DNA of 16,545 nt from Planctomycetaceae bacterium (GCA_005239585.1 SBBU01000332.1:1-16545), one strand, 5' to 3'; positions 6,582 through 15,170 are shown, counted from the first letter of the stretch. A program made the numbers and translations. Notes: generated by a model from the sequence alone, not told the origin.

Positions 6582-9347
6582 ATGTCAATAAGTTTGAGAG
6601 GAATGATCAGATTTCTTTTGTTATCTTTTGTCATAATGTTTAGCGGTACGTCAATAGATCTGGTGAAGCCTATGCAGTCAAGATCAGAGATCTCTTTAAA
6701 TGGGTCATGGGAGTTCAAGGCGGACACTTCCAAAGTTGGGGTAGATCAAAAGTGGTTCATGCCCAACGCAGGCGACAAGTGGAAGGCTATCCTAGTCCCA
6801 AGCGCATGGGAGCATACGGCAGGCGACAAATTCGATGGCATAGGGTGGTATCGAAGAAAGCTAAAGATCCCAAAGGATTGGGCAGAATCGAGGGTATGGC
6901 TTGAGTTCAAGGCAGTAGCGACTGAGGCAAGGGTTTGGATTGATGGCAAGGAGCTGGGGTCCCATATCGGTGCATGGACAGCTTTTCGGTTCGATATCAC
7001 AGACTCAAAACCGGGTGAAGAACACCTGCTTGTTGTGCGCGTCGATGAAAAAGTCGGCCACACCACTCAGGGGTTTATCCATGAAATCAGCCTGCACTTT
7101 GGAGGTATCTGGCAGGATGTTCTGCTCTACAGGACTAACAAGGTTTTTCTTGGGCCAGATCCGCTGATTCAGCCCAAGCCTCTAGAAAAAAAGGTTAGTA
7201 TAAGCACACAAGTTTTCTCCAAAGATGAGTCAGCAAAGCAAGTGGAGCTGGTTGCATCGGTCTCAAACTGGAAAGAGGAAAAGATCCTTGCTTCAAGTAA
7301 ACAAGTGGTTCACCTCAAGTCGAGTCCGGCGGAGGCGAAAATAGAAGTTACCCTGCCTGAGGTCAAGATCTGGGAGCCGGAAGATCCTCATCTTTATTCA
7401 CTGACGTTAACTCTTCAGAATTCAACTGGCAATCACCTTGATCGTCAGTCTCACCGATTTGGAATGCGCACCTTTGAGGTGAAGGATCGTCAGTTCCTGT
7501 TGAATGGCCGGCAGATTTATGTGCGGGGAATGCTTCACTGGGGTTATTATCCGGAACTCATTGCGCCGATTCCTGATGAAAAGACATTTCGAAAAGAGAT
7601 CAGCGATTTAAAATCTTATGGATTCAATCTCATAAAGATCTGTCTCTTCTTGTTCCCTGCCAAGTTCTACGAGATTGCGGATGAAATGGGAATGCTTGTG
7701 TGGCAGGAGTATCCAATCTGGATAAGACCTGTTAGACAGAAGAATCGCCAGGCTTTGTTGGATGAATATACCGAATTCTACATTCAGGATAGGAATCGGA
7801 CATCTATTGTGCTGAGGGATATCACATGCGAAAATCATGATGTAGACCATTCAGTCTTGAAGGATCTGTATGATCTTGGCAAGAGTCTCATACCGGGCGC
7901 GATTATAGAGGATGACAGCGCGGTTGGATTGCATGATCACGGTGATCGAGCCGATTTTTATGACTGCCATCCCTACGTTGACAATGACGAGTTTTTAAAT
8001 CACATCAAGGGTTGGAAGGGTTTTTTAAAGCAGCACAAGGCCAAGCCATTCATCTTTGGGGAGAGTATAGATTGCGATACGTTTCGTAGTCTGGAGTGGT
8101 TGGAAAAAAAGGCTGGAAAAGAGAAACCTTGGTGGTTGCCTCATTCTTACGACGCCCAGAAAAAATTCAGGATTCAGCTTTTGGCAGAACGTGGAAAAGA
8201 GGCGTGGGAGGCACTGATCCCGCATTCATACGCCCATTCCCTTTTGACTCGAAAATTTCAGCTGGAGGCGTTTCGTAGGGTGCCTGAGACAAGCGGTTAT
8301 GTAATAACGTGTATCCGCGATATCAGATTAACCAATCCTGGCCTCTACACAGATTCAGGCGATCTTAAATGGAAGCCTGAGGACTGGATGCGATTTAACG
8401 GGGACTCGGTGCTTCTAGTCTCCACACCAGATGATCAATTTGTCTTCAAGGCCGGCAAAGAATTCAAGGTGCAGGTAGTTCTGTCTCACTATGGCAAGAG
8501 GGAAATTTCTAAAGGTACCCTGCGATGGGGATTGGAGCCTGTTGGTCGTTACAAGCAGGCCTTTGCCAAGATTGATTTCTCGCCTGAATCAAAGGGTTCT
8601 GAGGGCGTCAATATTAAAAAAGGTGAGACGGCAATGCTTGCTACCATTTCACTTGCCGCTCAAAAGGTTAAAACACCTGTTGCATTTCGTTTGGTTGCCG
8701 AGGTAATGGATAAAGATGAATTAATTGCCAGAAATGATTGGATGCTATGGCTTTTACCAGAGGATATTGAGAGAAAATTCGATAAGCAAGTGGGGATTTA
8801 TTCCAAGGCCTTGTCAGATCTTGGATGGGGAGTCAAGATAGATGACCTATCAAAATTAGGGGATGTTAAAGTCCTTGTTACTGATAAACTTACCAATGAT
8901 GTTGTTTCTTTTATGAAAGATGGCGGTCGGGTAGTTCATCTGGCAGCTGGCGGAAAATGGCCGAGGGTAGGACTACCCTTTTGGCGTGAGACGGTAGCGA
9001 TTATGCCTCCTCATCCAGAGCTGGGTGATTTTCCGTGTGATGAGATCATTGATCTTCAATTCATGGGCATGACACAGCGCAACATGCTAGAAGTTTCTAA
9101 ATTCAGCGACAAGATTCATCCCATCATTGAGGTTGTCAACTGTCGCAATATGGCTAGGGGTGCCTTGGTCTTTGAGACGCAAGTTGTAAAAGGGATGCTT
9201 GTAGTATCAGCCCTTCAGCATCAGGGCGGAAATAACCTTGCTGGCCGTTATCTTATTGAACAGTTTGTGCAATCACTGCTTCAGGCAGACAGGAAAATAG
9301 GGAAGGAACTCTCTGTGGATAAGCTCAAACCTTTCTTGGATAAGTGA
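6582..9347 (+). CDS. exported glycoside hydrolase family 2 enzyme (beta-galactosidase/glucuronidase-like)
   Basis: The 921-residue protein has a signal or anchor segment at 8-22, without a clear AxA cleavage site. Domains in order: a sugar-binding jelly roll (about 36-185; LNGSWEF, GWYRRKLKIP, WIDGKELGSH, GGIWQDV); an Ig-like domain (about 200-295); a TIM barrel (about 296-590) beginning FGMRTFEVKDRQFLLNG; a second Ig-like region (about 605-725); and a C-terminal Rossmann-like or trimerisation-type region (about 735-900). In GH2 the acid/base and nucleophile are glutamates. Here Glu417 (DITCENHD) fits the acid/base and Glu494 (PFIFGESID) the nucleophile, so the enzyme may be active. The usual Asn before the acid/base is Cys416. 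The substrate cannot be read from the sequence. The ATG at 6582 is used, but a second ATG at 6603 would give a tidier signal peptide; neither has a strong ribosome site. Its stop overlaps the CAP gene start by one base. Confidence 0.85.
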   Translation: MSISLRGMIRFLLLSFVIMFSGTSIDLVKPMQSRSEISLNGSWEFKADTSKVGVDQKWFMPNAGDKWKAILVPSAWEHTAGDKFDGIGWYRRKLKIPKDWAESRVWLEFKAVATEARVWIDGKELGSHIGAWTAFRFDITDSKPGEEHLLVVRVDEKVGHTTQGFIHEISLHFGGIWQDVLLYRTNKVFLGPDPLIQPKPLEKKVSISTQVFSKDESAKQVELVASVSNWKEEKILASSKQVVHLKSSPAEAKIEVTLPEVKIWEPEDPHLYSLTLTLQNSTGNHLDRQSHRFGMRTFEVKDRQFLLNGRQIYVRGMLHWGYYPELIAPIPDEKTFRKEISDLKSYGFNLIKICLFLFPAKFYEIADEMGMLVWQEYPIWIRPVRQKNRQALLDEYTEFYIQDRNRTSIVLRDITCENHDVDHSVLKDLYDLGKSLIPGAIIEDDSAVGLHDHGDRADFYDCHPYVDNDEFLNHIKGWKGFLKQHKAKPFIFGESIDCDTFRSLEWLEKKAGKEKPWWLPHSYDAQKKFRIQLLAERGKEAWEALIPHSYAHSLLTRKFQLEAFRRVPETSGYVITCIRDIRLTNPGLYTDSGDLKWKPEDWMRFNGDSVLLVSTPDDQFVFKAGKEFKVQVVLSHYGKREISKGTLRWGLEPVGRYKQAFAKIDFSPESKGSEGVNIKKGETAMLATISLAAQKVKTPVAFRLVAEVMDKDELIARNDWMLWLLPEDIERKFDKQVGIYSKALSDLGWGVKIDDLSKLGDVKVLVTDKLTNDVVSFMKDGGRVVHLAAGGKWPRVGLPFWRETVAIMPPHPELGDFPCDEIIDLQFMGMTQRNMLEVSKFSDKIHPIIEVVNCRNMARGALVFETQVVKGMLVVSALQHQGGNNLAGRYLIEQFVQSLLQADRKIGKELSVDKLKPFLDK

Positions 9348-10186
9348 TGTTTATCATAAGATATGTGAACGTGTCTCTGTTTTTAATCATGGCAGTCTTT
9401 CGCTCGGATTCTTATGATGTTCAAAACGAGCAGGAGGTCAAGAAAGGCCTAGAGAAGTTGAACGAATATCGGAAATTGACTGGACTTGAACCTGTAGAGC
9501 TTGATCTAGAGCGAACCAAGGGATGCAAGGCACACGCAGAGTATCTAATAAAGTATGGCTCTGGGAAGAGCCCCCACTCAGAGGACAAGAATTCACCGGG
9601 TTATACTGAGGAGGGAGCTAAAGTTGCCCCTATATCTGTGATTGCCTTTATAAAGCCGCCCACTGATGTAGATCGCTTTATGGCCTCTTTTTATCACAGG
9701 ATGCCTCTTATTCATACTCAGGTAAAACATGTTGGTTATGGTTGTGCCACGAACGGCTCTAAATGGGCGTCGGTGATCGAATGTTATTCTGGGCTGCGTC
9801 CCTCGAAGAAAGAAGACCCTGAATTTGTTTTGTATCCTGCGGTCGATCAAAAAAATGTGCCGCTTGGTTTCTCTACTGAAGTCCCATCACCCCTTCCGAA
9901 GGATCACAAGGGGTCCGCCGGTCATCCTGTGACCATATCATTCTTCAAGAATCAAAAGATAAAAGATGTCAAGACTCTATTTAAGGATGAAGAGAAGGAG
10001 ATCGAGTGCTACGTCTCGACCCCCGAGAAACCTGCTCCAGCGGGTTCAGCATCTCAATACAACACTATATGTCTTATTCCAAAGGGAGCTCTCAAATCCG
10101 GCATAAAATATACAGTCGAGGTATCTTGCACAGTAGATGGCAAAGAATTCACAAAAAAGTGGAGCTTCACGACCAAGGAAAAGTGA
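9347..10186 (+). CDS. exported CAP/SCP-domain protein with C-terminal Ig-like domain
   Basis: The 279-residue product starts at the ATG of a TGATG junction with the GH2 gene (a GTG three bases earlier is less likely). The hydrophobic N-terminus (3-18) is an export signal. Residues 33-155 match the CAP (cysteine-rich secretory/PR-1) fold: LNEYRKLTGLEPVELD (38-53), GCKAHAEYL (59-67; His63 and Glu65), PHSED (76-80), GYTEEGA (85-91), FYHRMPLIH (115-123) and VGYGCA (129-134). Residues 160-275 look like an Ig- or fibronectin-like beta domain, starting LYPAVDQKNVPLGFS and ending W-S-F-T-T. Bacterial CAP domains have no single agreed function, and the target here is unknown. The one-base overlap with GH2 implies translational coupling and a shared extracellular process. 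Confidence 0.75.
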   Translation: MFIIRYVNVSLFLIMAVFRSDSYDVQNEQEVKKGLEKLNEYRKLTGLEPVELDLERTKGCKAHAEYLIKYGSGKSPHSEDKNSPGYTEEGAKVAPISVIAFIKPPTDVDRFMASFYHRMPLIHTQVKHVGYGCATNGSKWASVIECYSGLRPSKKEDPEFVLYPAVDQKNVPLGFSTEVPSPLPKDHKGSAGHPVTISFFKNQKIKDVKTLFKDEEKEIECYVSTPEKPAPAGSASQYNTICLIPKGALKSGIKYTVEVSCTVDGKEFTKKWSFTTKEK

Positions 10187-10338
10187 TCATAGACCAGTTA
10201 AGATTGTTATCCGCCAAACAAAAAAGCCTTTTAATTCGTCTATAAAATAGTGGAAGGTCCATTCTTGTAGGCACAGTGTATAAATAGTTGCTGCAAAGGC
10301 GCTTAAAGATTGGGAGATTGCCCCTGAGAAGGTGAAAA

Positions 10339-11634
10339 ATGAAAAATAGCCAGAAAAACAGCCTATTTTGCTTGATCGTGACTATCACCTTATTTACATC
10401 TCAAGATTTACGAGAGCAGGAGATTGAAAAGGCATTGAAAGAGTTTACAGACGACGATGTGTCTGTACGTGATGCGGCAGTCAGAAAGCTGATCGATTAT
10501 GAAGCAAAAAAGGAGTGCAAGGCCTTGGAGAGCTCTGATGACCCCGAAATCAAAGTAAGGGCAAAGAAGGTGGTAATGATCGTTAGATTTATTCACGAAT
10601 TTGACATAAAAGATGTGTGGAAAAAAGCGCCCTTTCTTGTAGAGAACCTGTCAACTGCAGAAAAAACAGATTGGCCTGGAATAATAGGAAAGGCGCTCCA
10701 GAGCAATGCAGAGATTATCGACAATGTTCAAAAAAGTAATCTGGCAAAAAAGCTTTTGAAGGAAAGGATTATCGTGGAGAGGTTGAACGGTATTGATACT
10801 TCCAAAAAGGCAGCTCAAGAAGAGGCATGGTTTTACTTGGAGGCATTAGGAGACGACAGGGTGCATGCTGGCGCCTGTAGGGCACTGGGCTATGTTGTTA
10901 AAAAAATGGGCGAAAAACCATTAGACAATGTGATTAAAACGCTTTTGAGCAGACTGGAGAGCAAGGATGAGGTTGTCCGTTACAATACGCCCGAGGCATT
11001 GGAGAATTGTCTTCGTAGTATTACAAATGAAGAAATTCTAGCTTACACTGTAGATAAGCTGTGTGAATTGGAGAAAAAACAATCACAAGATCGAGAAGAT
11101 TTTCTAAAAGCGCTCAATCATATTGCTGGGCGTTTAAAAGTAGAGCTTAAAGCTAACTTTGTAAAAGAAGTAAAGAACAGATTTAATGGTAGAGGGCTCG
11201 CTCTGAACAATCTCACCACACATGCTTTGGTGCGACTAACACCTTTTGTAAAAAATAAAAAGCTAGAGCAGTTAGTAAGGTCGCTTATATTGAGGCTTGA
11301 GGATAGGGACATAAGGATAACTAGGATGATCGTTAGCACGTTAGCAGAGTTGTCTTGGAAATTTGAGAAAGATCTCTCGCAAGAAGTGGCAATGTCTATG
11401 TTGACTTTGATAAGGAACAATCATAAGGCGCGTAACACAGCTGTATTTGCACTTGGTAAGTTAGCCAAATCGCTTGAAAAAAAGATTATCGATGATGCTA
11501 TATCAGAAGTTGAAAAATGCCTAAGCAATGAAAATAAAAAGGAATACTCAGCAAAAACCTGGGACAGGATTCTTGAACTTTATGAAACAGCCCTTTCAGC
11601 ACTCAAGGAGCGAAAGAAGGAGATTGAAAAATAA
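10339..11634 (+). CDS. exported HEAT-like helical repeat protein
   Basis: The 431-residue protein has a signal segment at 8-20 (cleavage near FTS-QD). DDDVSVRDAAVRKLIDY (38-54) and SSDDPEIKVRAKKV (65-78) have the look of HEAT repeats (acidic turn, then V-R-x-x-A). Further helical pairs continue at about 160-190 (GDDRVHAGACRALGY), 200-225 (ESKDEVVRYNTPEAL), 285-340 (LEDRDIRITRMIVSTL) and 360-380. No enzymatic motif is seen. It is probably a periplasmic or extracellular protein-protein scaffold. The sequence ends in a lysine/glutamate-rich helix. AAGGTG at 10329-10334 is four bases before the ATG. The 152-base gap to the CAP gene may hold a promoter, but I see no convincing one. Confidence 0.65.
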   Translation: MKNSQKNSLFCLIVTITLFTSQDLREQEIEKALKEFTDDDVSVRDAAVRKLIDYEAKKECKALESSDDPEIKVRAKKVVMIVRFIHEFDIKDVWKKAPFLVENLSTAEKTDWPGIIGKALQSNAEIIDNVQKSNLAKKLLKERIIVERLNGIDTSKKAAQEEAWFYLEALGDDRVHAGACRALGYVVKKMGEKPLDNVIKTLLSRLESKDEVVRYNTPEALENCLRSITNEEILAYTVDKLCELEKKQSQDREDFLKALNHIAGRLKVELKANFVKEVKNRFNGRGLALNNLTTHALVRLTPFVKNKKLEQLVRSLILRLEDRDIRITRMIVSTLAELSWKFEKDLSQEVAMSMLTLIRNNHKARNTAVFALGKLAKSLEKKIIDDAISEVEKCLSNENKKEYSAKTWDRILELYETALSALKERKKEIEK

Positions 11635-11728
11635 GCAACATTTCCTAGTCTTTCTGGCTGATGCCAGATGTCGTAACTGACCCTTCAAACAGAGTGAGAT
11701 AAAAATTCGTATATATTACACGAGTCAA

Positions 11729-12772
11729 ATGAATAGGCTTATTTTCGCCGTTGCTGCCTCAATACTCCTCTGTGGAATTGACCTGCGAGAAATCCAGTCG
11801 GCGGAGGATATGTATGACAAGTCAATGCTCCTCTACGATCAAGATAAGGAGAAAGAGGCGCTGGAGCTACTTGAAAAGGCGATAAAAAAGGAGCCGAATC
11901 ACCGGGCATGCCGTTGGGCGCTGGGATACCGAAAGCACAAGGGCGAATGGCTTAGTTCGCAACAGGCAAAGGAAAAGGGCCTGGTTCTTTGTAAGGGTGA
12001 ATGGGTAACTCAGGAAGAATTCGAAAAGGCAAAAAAGGAATGGCAGGAACAACTTAACAAGATAACACAGAGCAGTGGGGGCAAGGGGGGCAGTGCCGGG
12101 AGCTTTAAAAAGGAGGTCGATGCAAGCGGCGACACTAGACCTTACAGGTTGATGGTTCCGAAAAATTATGACCCAAAAAAGCCGACTCCGTTGCTTCTGT
12201 GGCTTCATGGTGATGGCGGAGGAATGGATTCATACAACGATGTCTTGAAACCCGTGCTGGAAAAAGAGGGTTTTATAGTCGTCTCACCAGAGTCAAAACG
12301 AGGGACAATGTGGAAGCTTTGCAAAGGGAGTGGATACGATTACGGCAAGACAGACGATGATGATTATGTGGTCAAGTGCGTTGAGCAAACGTGTACTGAA
12401 TACAATGTTGACAGATATCGGATTTATGTTGCAGGTCAGTCAAAAGGTGCCACATACACCGCGAAGCTAGCCCGTCAGTGGGGCAACTATTTTGCAGCCG
12501 GCGGCATGATAAACGGCGTCGTCTCAAGCGGCTACGGAACGCCCTCTTTTCGTCATGCCCCCTTCTTCGTCTGGTTCGGCACGAAAGATTACCTTCACAA
12601 AAAATATGGATTGAGGGTCCATATCCTAAAGCAGGAAGGACACGAAACCGAGTTTATATACAAAGAGGGGGCGGGTCATGGCGCACCAAGAGAGTCAATC
12701 CAGGCCATGTGGGATTGTTTTAAGAAGGTGAGCCTCGATAAGGAATCTGGCGGCTCTACAGAAAACAAATAG
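11729..12772 (+). CDS. exported TPR-like plus alpha/beta-hydrolase (esterase) fusion
   Basis: The 347-residue protein has a signal peptide (about 1-25, cleavage near QSA-ED). A TPR-like helical hairpin (26-60, with EALELLEKAIKKEPNHRA) is followed by two short GEW motifs, HKGEW (70-74) and CKGEWVTQEEF (88-98). A Gly/Ser linker (115-125) leads into an alpha/beta-hydrolase domain (about 128-335). That domain has LWLHGDGGG (157-165, oxyanion region), the nucleophile elbow GQSKG (Ser238), WFGTKD (Asp287) and GAGHG (His317). The complete Ser-Asp-His triad suggests an active esterase or depolymerase of the PHB-depolymerase/feruloyl-esterase type. The substrate is unknown. No strong Shine-Dalgarno is visible. 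It is the last gene of the plus-strand block, and the following gene remnant is convergent. Confidence 0.75.
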   Translation: MNRLIFAVAASILLCGIDLREIQSAEDMYDKSMLLYDQDKEKEALELLEKAIKKEPNHRACRWALGYRKHKGEWLSSQQAKEKGLVLCKGEWVTQEEFEKAKKEWQEQLNKITQSSGGKGGSAGSFKKEVDASGDTRPYRLMVPKNYDPKKPTPLLLWLHGDGGGMDSYNDVLKPVLEKEGFIVVSPESKRGTMWKLCKGSGYDYGKTDDDDYVVKCVEQTCTEYNVDRYRIYVAGQSKGATYTAKLARQWGNYFAAGGMINGVVSSGYGTPSFRHAPFFVWFGTKDYLHKKYGLRVHILKQEGHETEFIYKEGAGHGAPRESIQAMWDCFKKVSLDKESGGSTENK

Positions 12773-12795
12773 TTTATCCCGCCTTTGTCAGGGGA

Positions 12796-13187
12796 TCAAA
12801 AAGCAGTGTCAGGGGTGAGCTTTTCAAGTATTTCATCTGGCATGGCAACTACGAGATATAGCATGATAGCTTTACATCAAAAAAGCATCACTGGTGATAC
12901 TTTTTTTGACCAAACGTGATACGCGCATATATCTTTCAGCTGTAATCTTGGAATAGCGGACATGTTTTTTCAGCCATCTTAGCCAGGCAGTCTTATCATC
13001 TGATCTGTCAATATCTGCCTTTATGGCGATGTATTCGTCTCCCATCTTCACGGCAATTCTGGCAAGCTTTTTCACTGCCCGCTTCCTCTCCTATTCCTCT
13101 TGCTTTTGTAATGCAATGATTTTATTTGTATGTCTAAAATCAGGGATTGTCAAGGGCGTCCCCTCTGACAGGTTTTAACATGCCCAT
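12796..13187 (-). pseudogene. broken small gene with an RYMRVSRL-type helix (phage/plasmid-like)
   Basis: On the minus strand GGAGG (13192-13196) precedes an ATG at 13185-13187 that reads MGMLKPVRGDALDNP and then stops. One frame over, from about 13155, reading continues as TIPDFRHTNKIIALQKQEE, a TAG stop (13091-13093), then ERKRAVKKLARIAVKMGDEY and on through AWLRWLKKHVRYSKITAERY to MRVSRLVKK. A further frame change in or near an A7 run at about 12898, and a TGA, lead to MLYLVVAMPDEILEKL and a stop at 12796-12798. The WLxWLxxHxxxSxxTAxRYMR pattern resembles DUF3102-like proteins of phage and plasmid context (tentative). About 130 codons with at least three lesions indicate a dead gene. A 67-codon ORF (12872-13075) is the largest surviving open piece. 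Confidence 0.6.
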
Positions 13188-13237
13188 TGAACCTCCAAAA
13201 ATCATTTTTGTTTTTTTGGTTTTTCAGGATCGATTCT

Positions 13238-13744
13238 TCAATCTTTCAGAACCAGCACAGCCACGGCGCCAACGCTAGTTTCAACATATTTATTTTGTGC
13301 TTTATCCCAAAGGGAGAACCTTGATGTGTCGCCCAAAAGTTTCACCACACTATTCACATAGTCTTTTGCCTCTTTAGCCGAGAGGAGCTTTCCTATCGCC
13401 TATACTGAAGACCCTTTCACATTTGAGAACTCGTCCTTCAACAATTCGGCACCTCCTTGACATACCCTTTTGCCTGCATCAAGCCAAACACCAGCGCTGC
13501 ATCCGCTCTCACCAAATTGTTCCCACCCTTCAACAGGGCTGCGACTTTTTGGTATATTCCTTCGCATCTAGTATACCGAGTATCTCGACTGCTTTGGCTC
13601 TAACCGCAGCATCCTTATCCTTGAGGTCTTGGAGCGCCTTGGCGATCTGGGCCTTGCGGTCTAGGTCTGGCTGCTCTTACACCCAATCACTTGTTCCCAG
13701 TAGACTTGCAGCCAACAAAAAAATCACATGCTTTATGATTTCAT
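13238..13744 (-). pseudogene. broken secreted HEAT-repeat protein gene
   Basis: Minus-strand reading from the ATG at 13742-13744 gives a three-codon start, then in a shifted frame a signal peptide (KHVIFLLAASLLGTSDWV). An in-frame TAA (13677-13679) is followed by HEAT-like text: DRKAQIAKALQDLKDKDAAV then RAKAVEILGILDAKEYTKK. A frameshift at an A5 run near 13546-13550 continues as VAALLKGGNNLVRADAALVF and GLMQAKGYVKE. A second frameshift near 13453 gives GAELLKDEFSNVKGSS. After a TAG (13401-13403), AIGKLLSAKEAKDYVNSVV and the rest run to the stop at 13238. Four lesions in about 500 bases while the protein signal is still readable mean fairly recent decay. Assembly error is a less likely alternative given two stops and several shifts. 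Confidence 0.65.
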
Positions 13745-13820
13745 ACTCAAATGTTGAACTTTCCTTTTTTATCACGCCCTTGTTGCCTGCTTATCGGGCA
13801 GAGCTTGCTGTGCCGAGTTT

Positions 13821-15110
13821 TCATTTCTCAGATTGGTATACTGTCTTTCCCCCAAGGACTGTTCTCAAGACTAGAATCTTTGCAAGTTCCTTGGGTTCAA
13901 CCTTTAATAAATCGTCAGAGATCACCACGAAATCGGCGAACTTGCCGGGCTCGATTGACCCCTTGACGTTTTCCTCAAAGCCGGCGTATGCGGCGGTTAT
14001 CGTATAGGCCTTGAGCGCCTCTTCAATTGTGATTTTCTCGGAAGGAAACCAGCCGCCTGAAGGATTTCCGTTTTTGTCCTGACGCGTTACAGCCGCGTAC
14101 ATCCCTATGAATGGGCTTGGGTCGCCAAATGGGACATCTGAACTGAATGCAAGTATGGCGCCGCTCTTGAGGAGCGATTGCCAGGCATATCCGCCCTTGA
14201 GACGCTCTTTGCCGACTCGATCTTCGGCCCATTTCATATCGTCTATGGCATGGATCGGCTGCATAGAGGCGATTATGCCAAGCTTGCCAAATCGAGGCAG
14301 GTCATCCGGATGAAGAAGCTGTGCATGCTCGATCCTGAAGCGCAGGTCCTTGCCTTTGTTTTCAGATAGAACCTTTTCATAGACATCAAGCACAATCCTG
14401 TTCCCCTTGTCGCCAATTGCATGAGTCTCCGGCTGAAAACCATTCTTTACTGCCCATCGCACCTGTTCTTCAAGTTTTTCCTTGCTTACAAACTGTTCAC
14501 CTCTTGTCGATGACTTGTCGCTGTAAGGCTCAAAGAGCAGGGCCCTGTGGCTCTCCATCCCTTGATCAATACGGAGTTTTGTCCCGCGCATAGTGATGAA
14601 ATCGCCAACAAATGGTTTTTGACTCCCAATACCCTCAGGGTAGGGCGAGATATAGAGTCGTATAGTCAGTTTTCCTCCCTCAATGAGTGGTTTGTATGTC
14701 TCAAGATGCGTCTCCTTTGGGCAGTTTAGGCTGCCCGGCTCGTGAATGGTGGTTAGTCCTACCGAGTTGTAGTGCTTAACAGCATTTATAAGGCGTTCCT
14801 TTTTGGATGAACCTGAATATTTTTTGTCACAGTGCTGCCAGAGGTGAACATGTGTGTCTATCAGGCCCGGTATCACCGTTTTGCTGCCAACGTCGATAAC
14901 CTGTGTCTTGTCGCCTTTGTGTTTCTCTACATCTTTATTTGTTCCTACAGCAAGTATCTTGTCTCCCTTTACTGCAATGGCCTCAGCCTTGGGCTGTTTT
15001 TCATTCATGGTGATGACATTGCAGTTGAGGAATATTGAATCCGCTTTTTCAGCCGACTGGACTCCCAATGATATAAAAGCGAGTAGCAGGATGGAGATTA
15101 AACTTTTCAT
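13821..15110 (-). CDS. exported amidohydrolase, YtcJ-like, apparently lacking an internal segment
   Basis: The 429-residue protein has a signal peptide (1-20, VQSA-EK). An amidohydrolase-3 (YtcJ-like) metal-dependent hydrolase follows: IFLNCNVITMNEKQPKAEAI (26-45), PGLIDTHVHL (81-90; His87 and His89), Lys178 in GTKLRIDQG, THAIGD (His230), RIEHAQLL (His262), ASMQPIHAIDD (281-291), FSSDVPFGDPSP (Asp325) and the C-terminal SIEPGKFADFVVI. Family members I know are usually about 520-560 residues, with about 100 or more residues between the HxHL strand and the AxxxxxSxGxTxxHxxG segment. Here only about 17-20 residues separate them (KERLINAVKHYNSVGLTTIH starts at 104). This points to an in-frame internal deletion of the inserted lid region, so activity is uncertain. 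No Shine-Dalgarno is evident. It sits upstream of the two pseudogenes on the same strand. Confidence 0.75.
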   Translation of the reverse strand: MKSLISILLLAFISLGVQSAEKADSIFLNCNVITMNEKQPKAEAIAVKGDKILAVGTNKDVEKHKGDKTQVIDVGSKTVIPGLIDTHVHLWQHCDKKYSGSSKKERLINAVKHYNSVGLTTIHEPGSLNCPKETHLETYKPLIEGGKLTIRLYISPYPEGIGSQKPFVGDFITMRGTKLRIDQGMESHRALLFEPYSDKSSTRGEQFVSKEKLEEQVRWAVKNGFQPETHAIGDKGNRIVLDVYEKVLSENKGKDLRFRIEHAQLLHPDDLPRFGKLGIIASMQPIHAIDDMKWAEDRVGKERLKGGYAWQSLLKSGAILAFSSDVPFGDPSPFIGMYAAVTRQDKNGNPSGGWFPSEKITIEEALKAYTITAAYAGFEENVKGSIEPGKFADFVVISDDLLKVEPKELAKILVLRTVLGGKTVYQSEK

Positions 15111-15170
15111 GTACTGGTAAATCTTACGAAAGAAGGTCTCGGTTTCAACCCCAAGCTTTGCTTCTGCAGT

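Noticed and set aside
12799..12824. Bidirectional terminator between the esterase gene and the minus-strand pseudogene (AAAAGC/GCTTTT)
   Set aside because: The six-base stem is mostly A-T with a 14-base loop, and it overlaps the remnant coding sequence, so it is too weak to call.
13423..14007. 194-codon plus-strand ORF
   Set aside because: It lies opposite the HEAT pseudogene and the 3' end of the amidohydrolase gene, which have clear protein motifs. Its own translation shows no domain.
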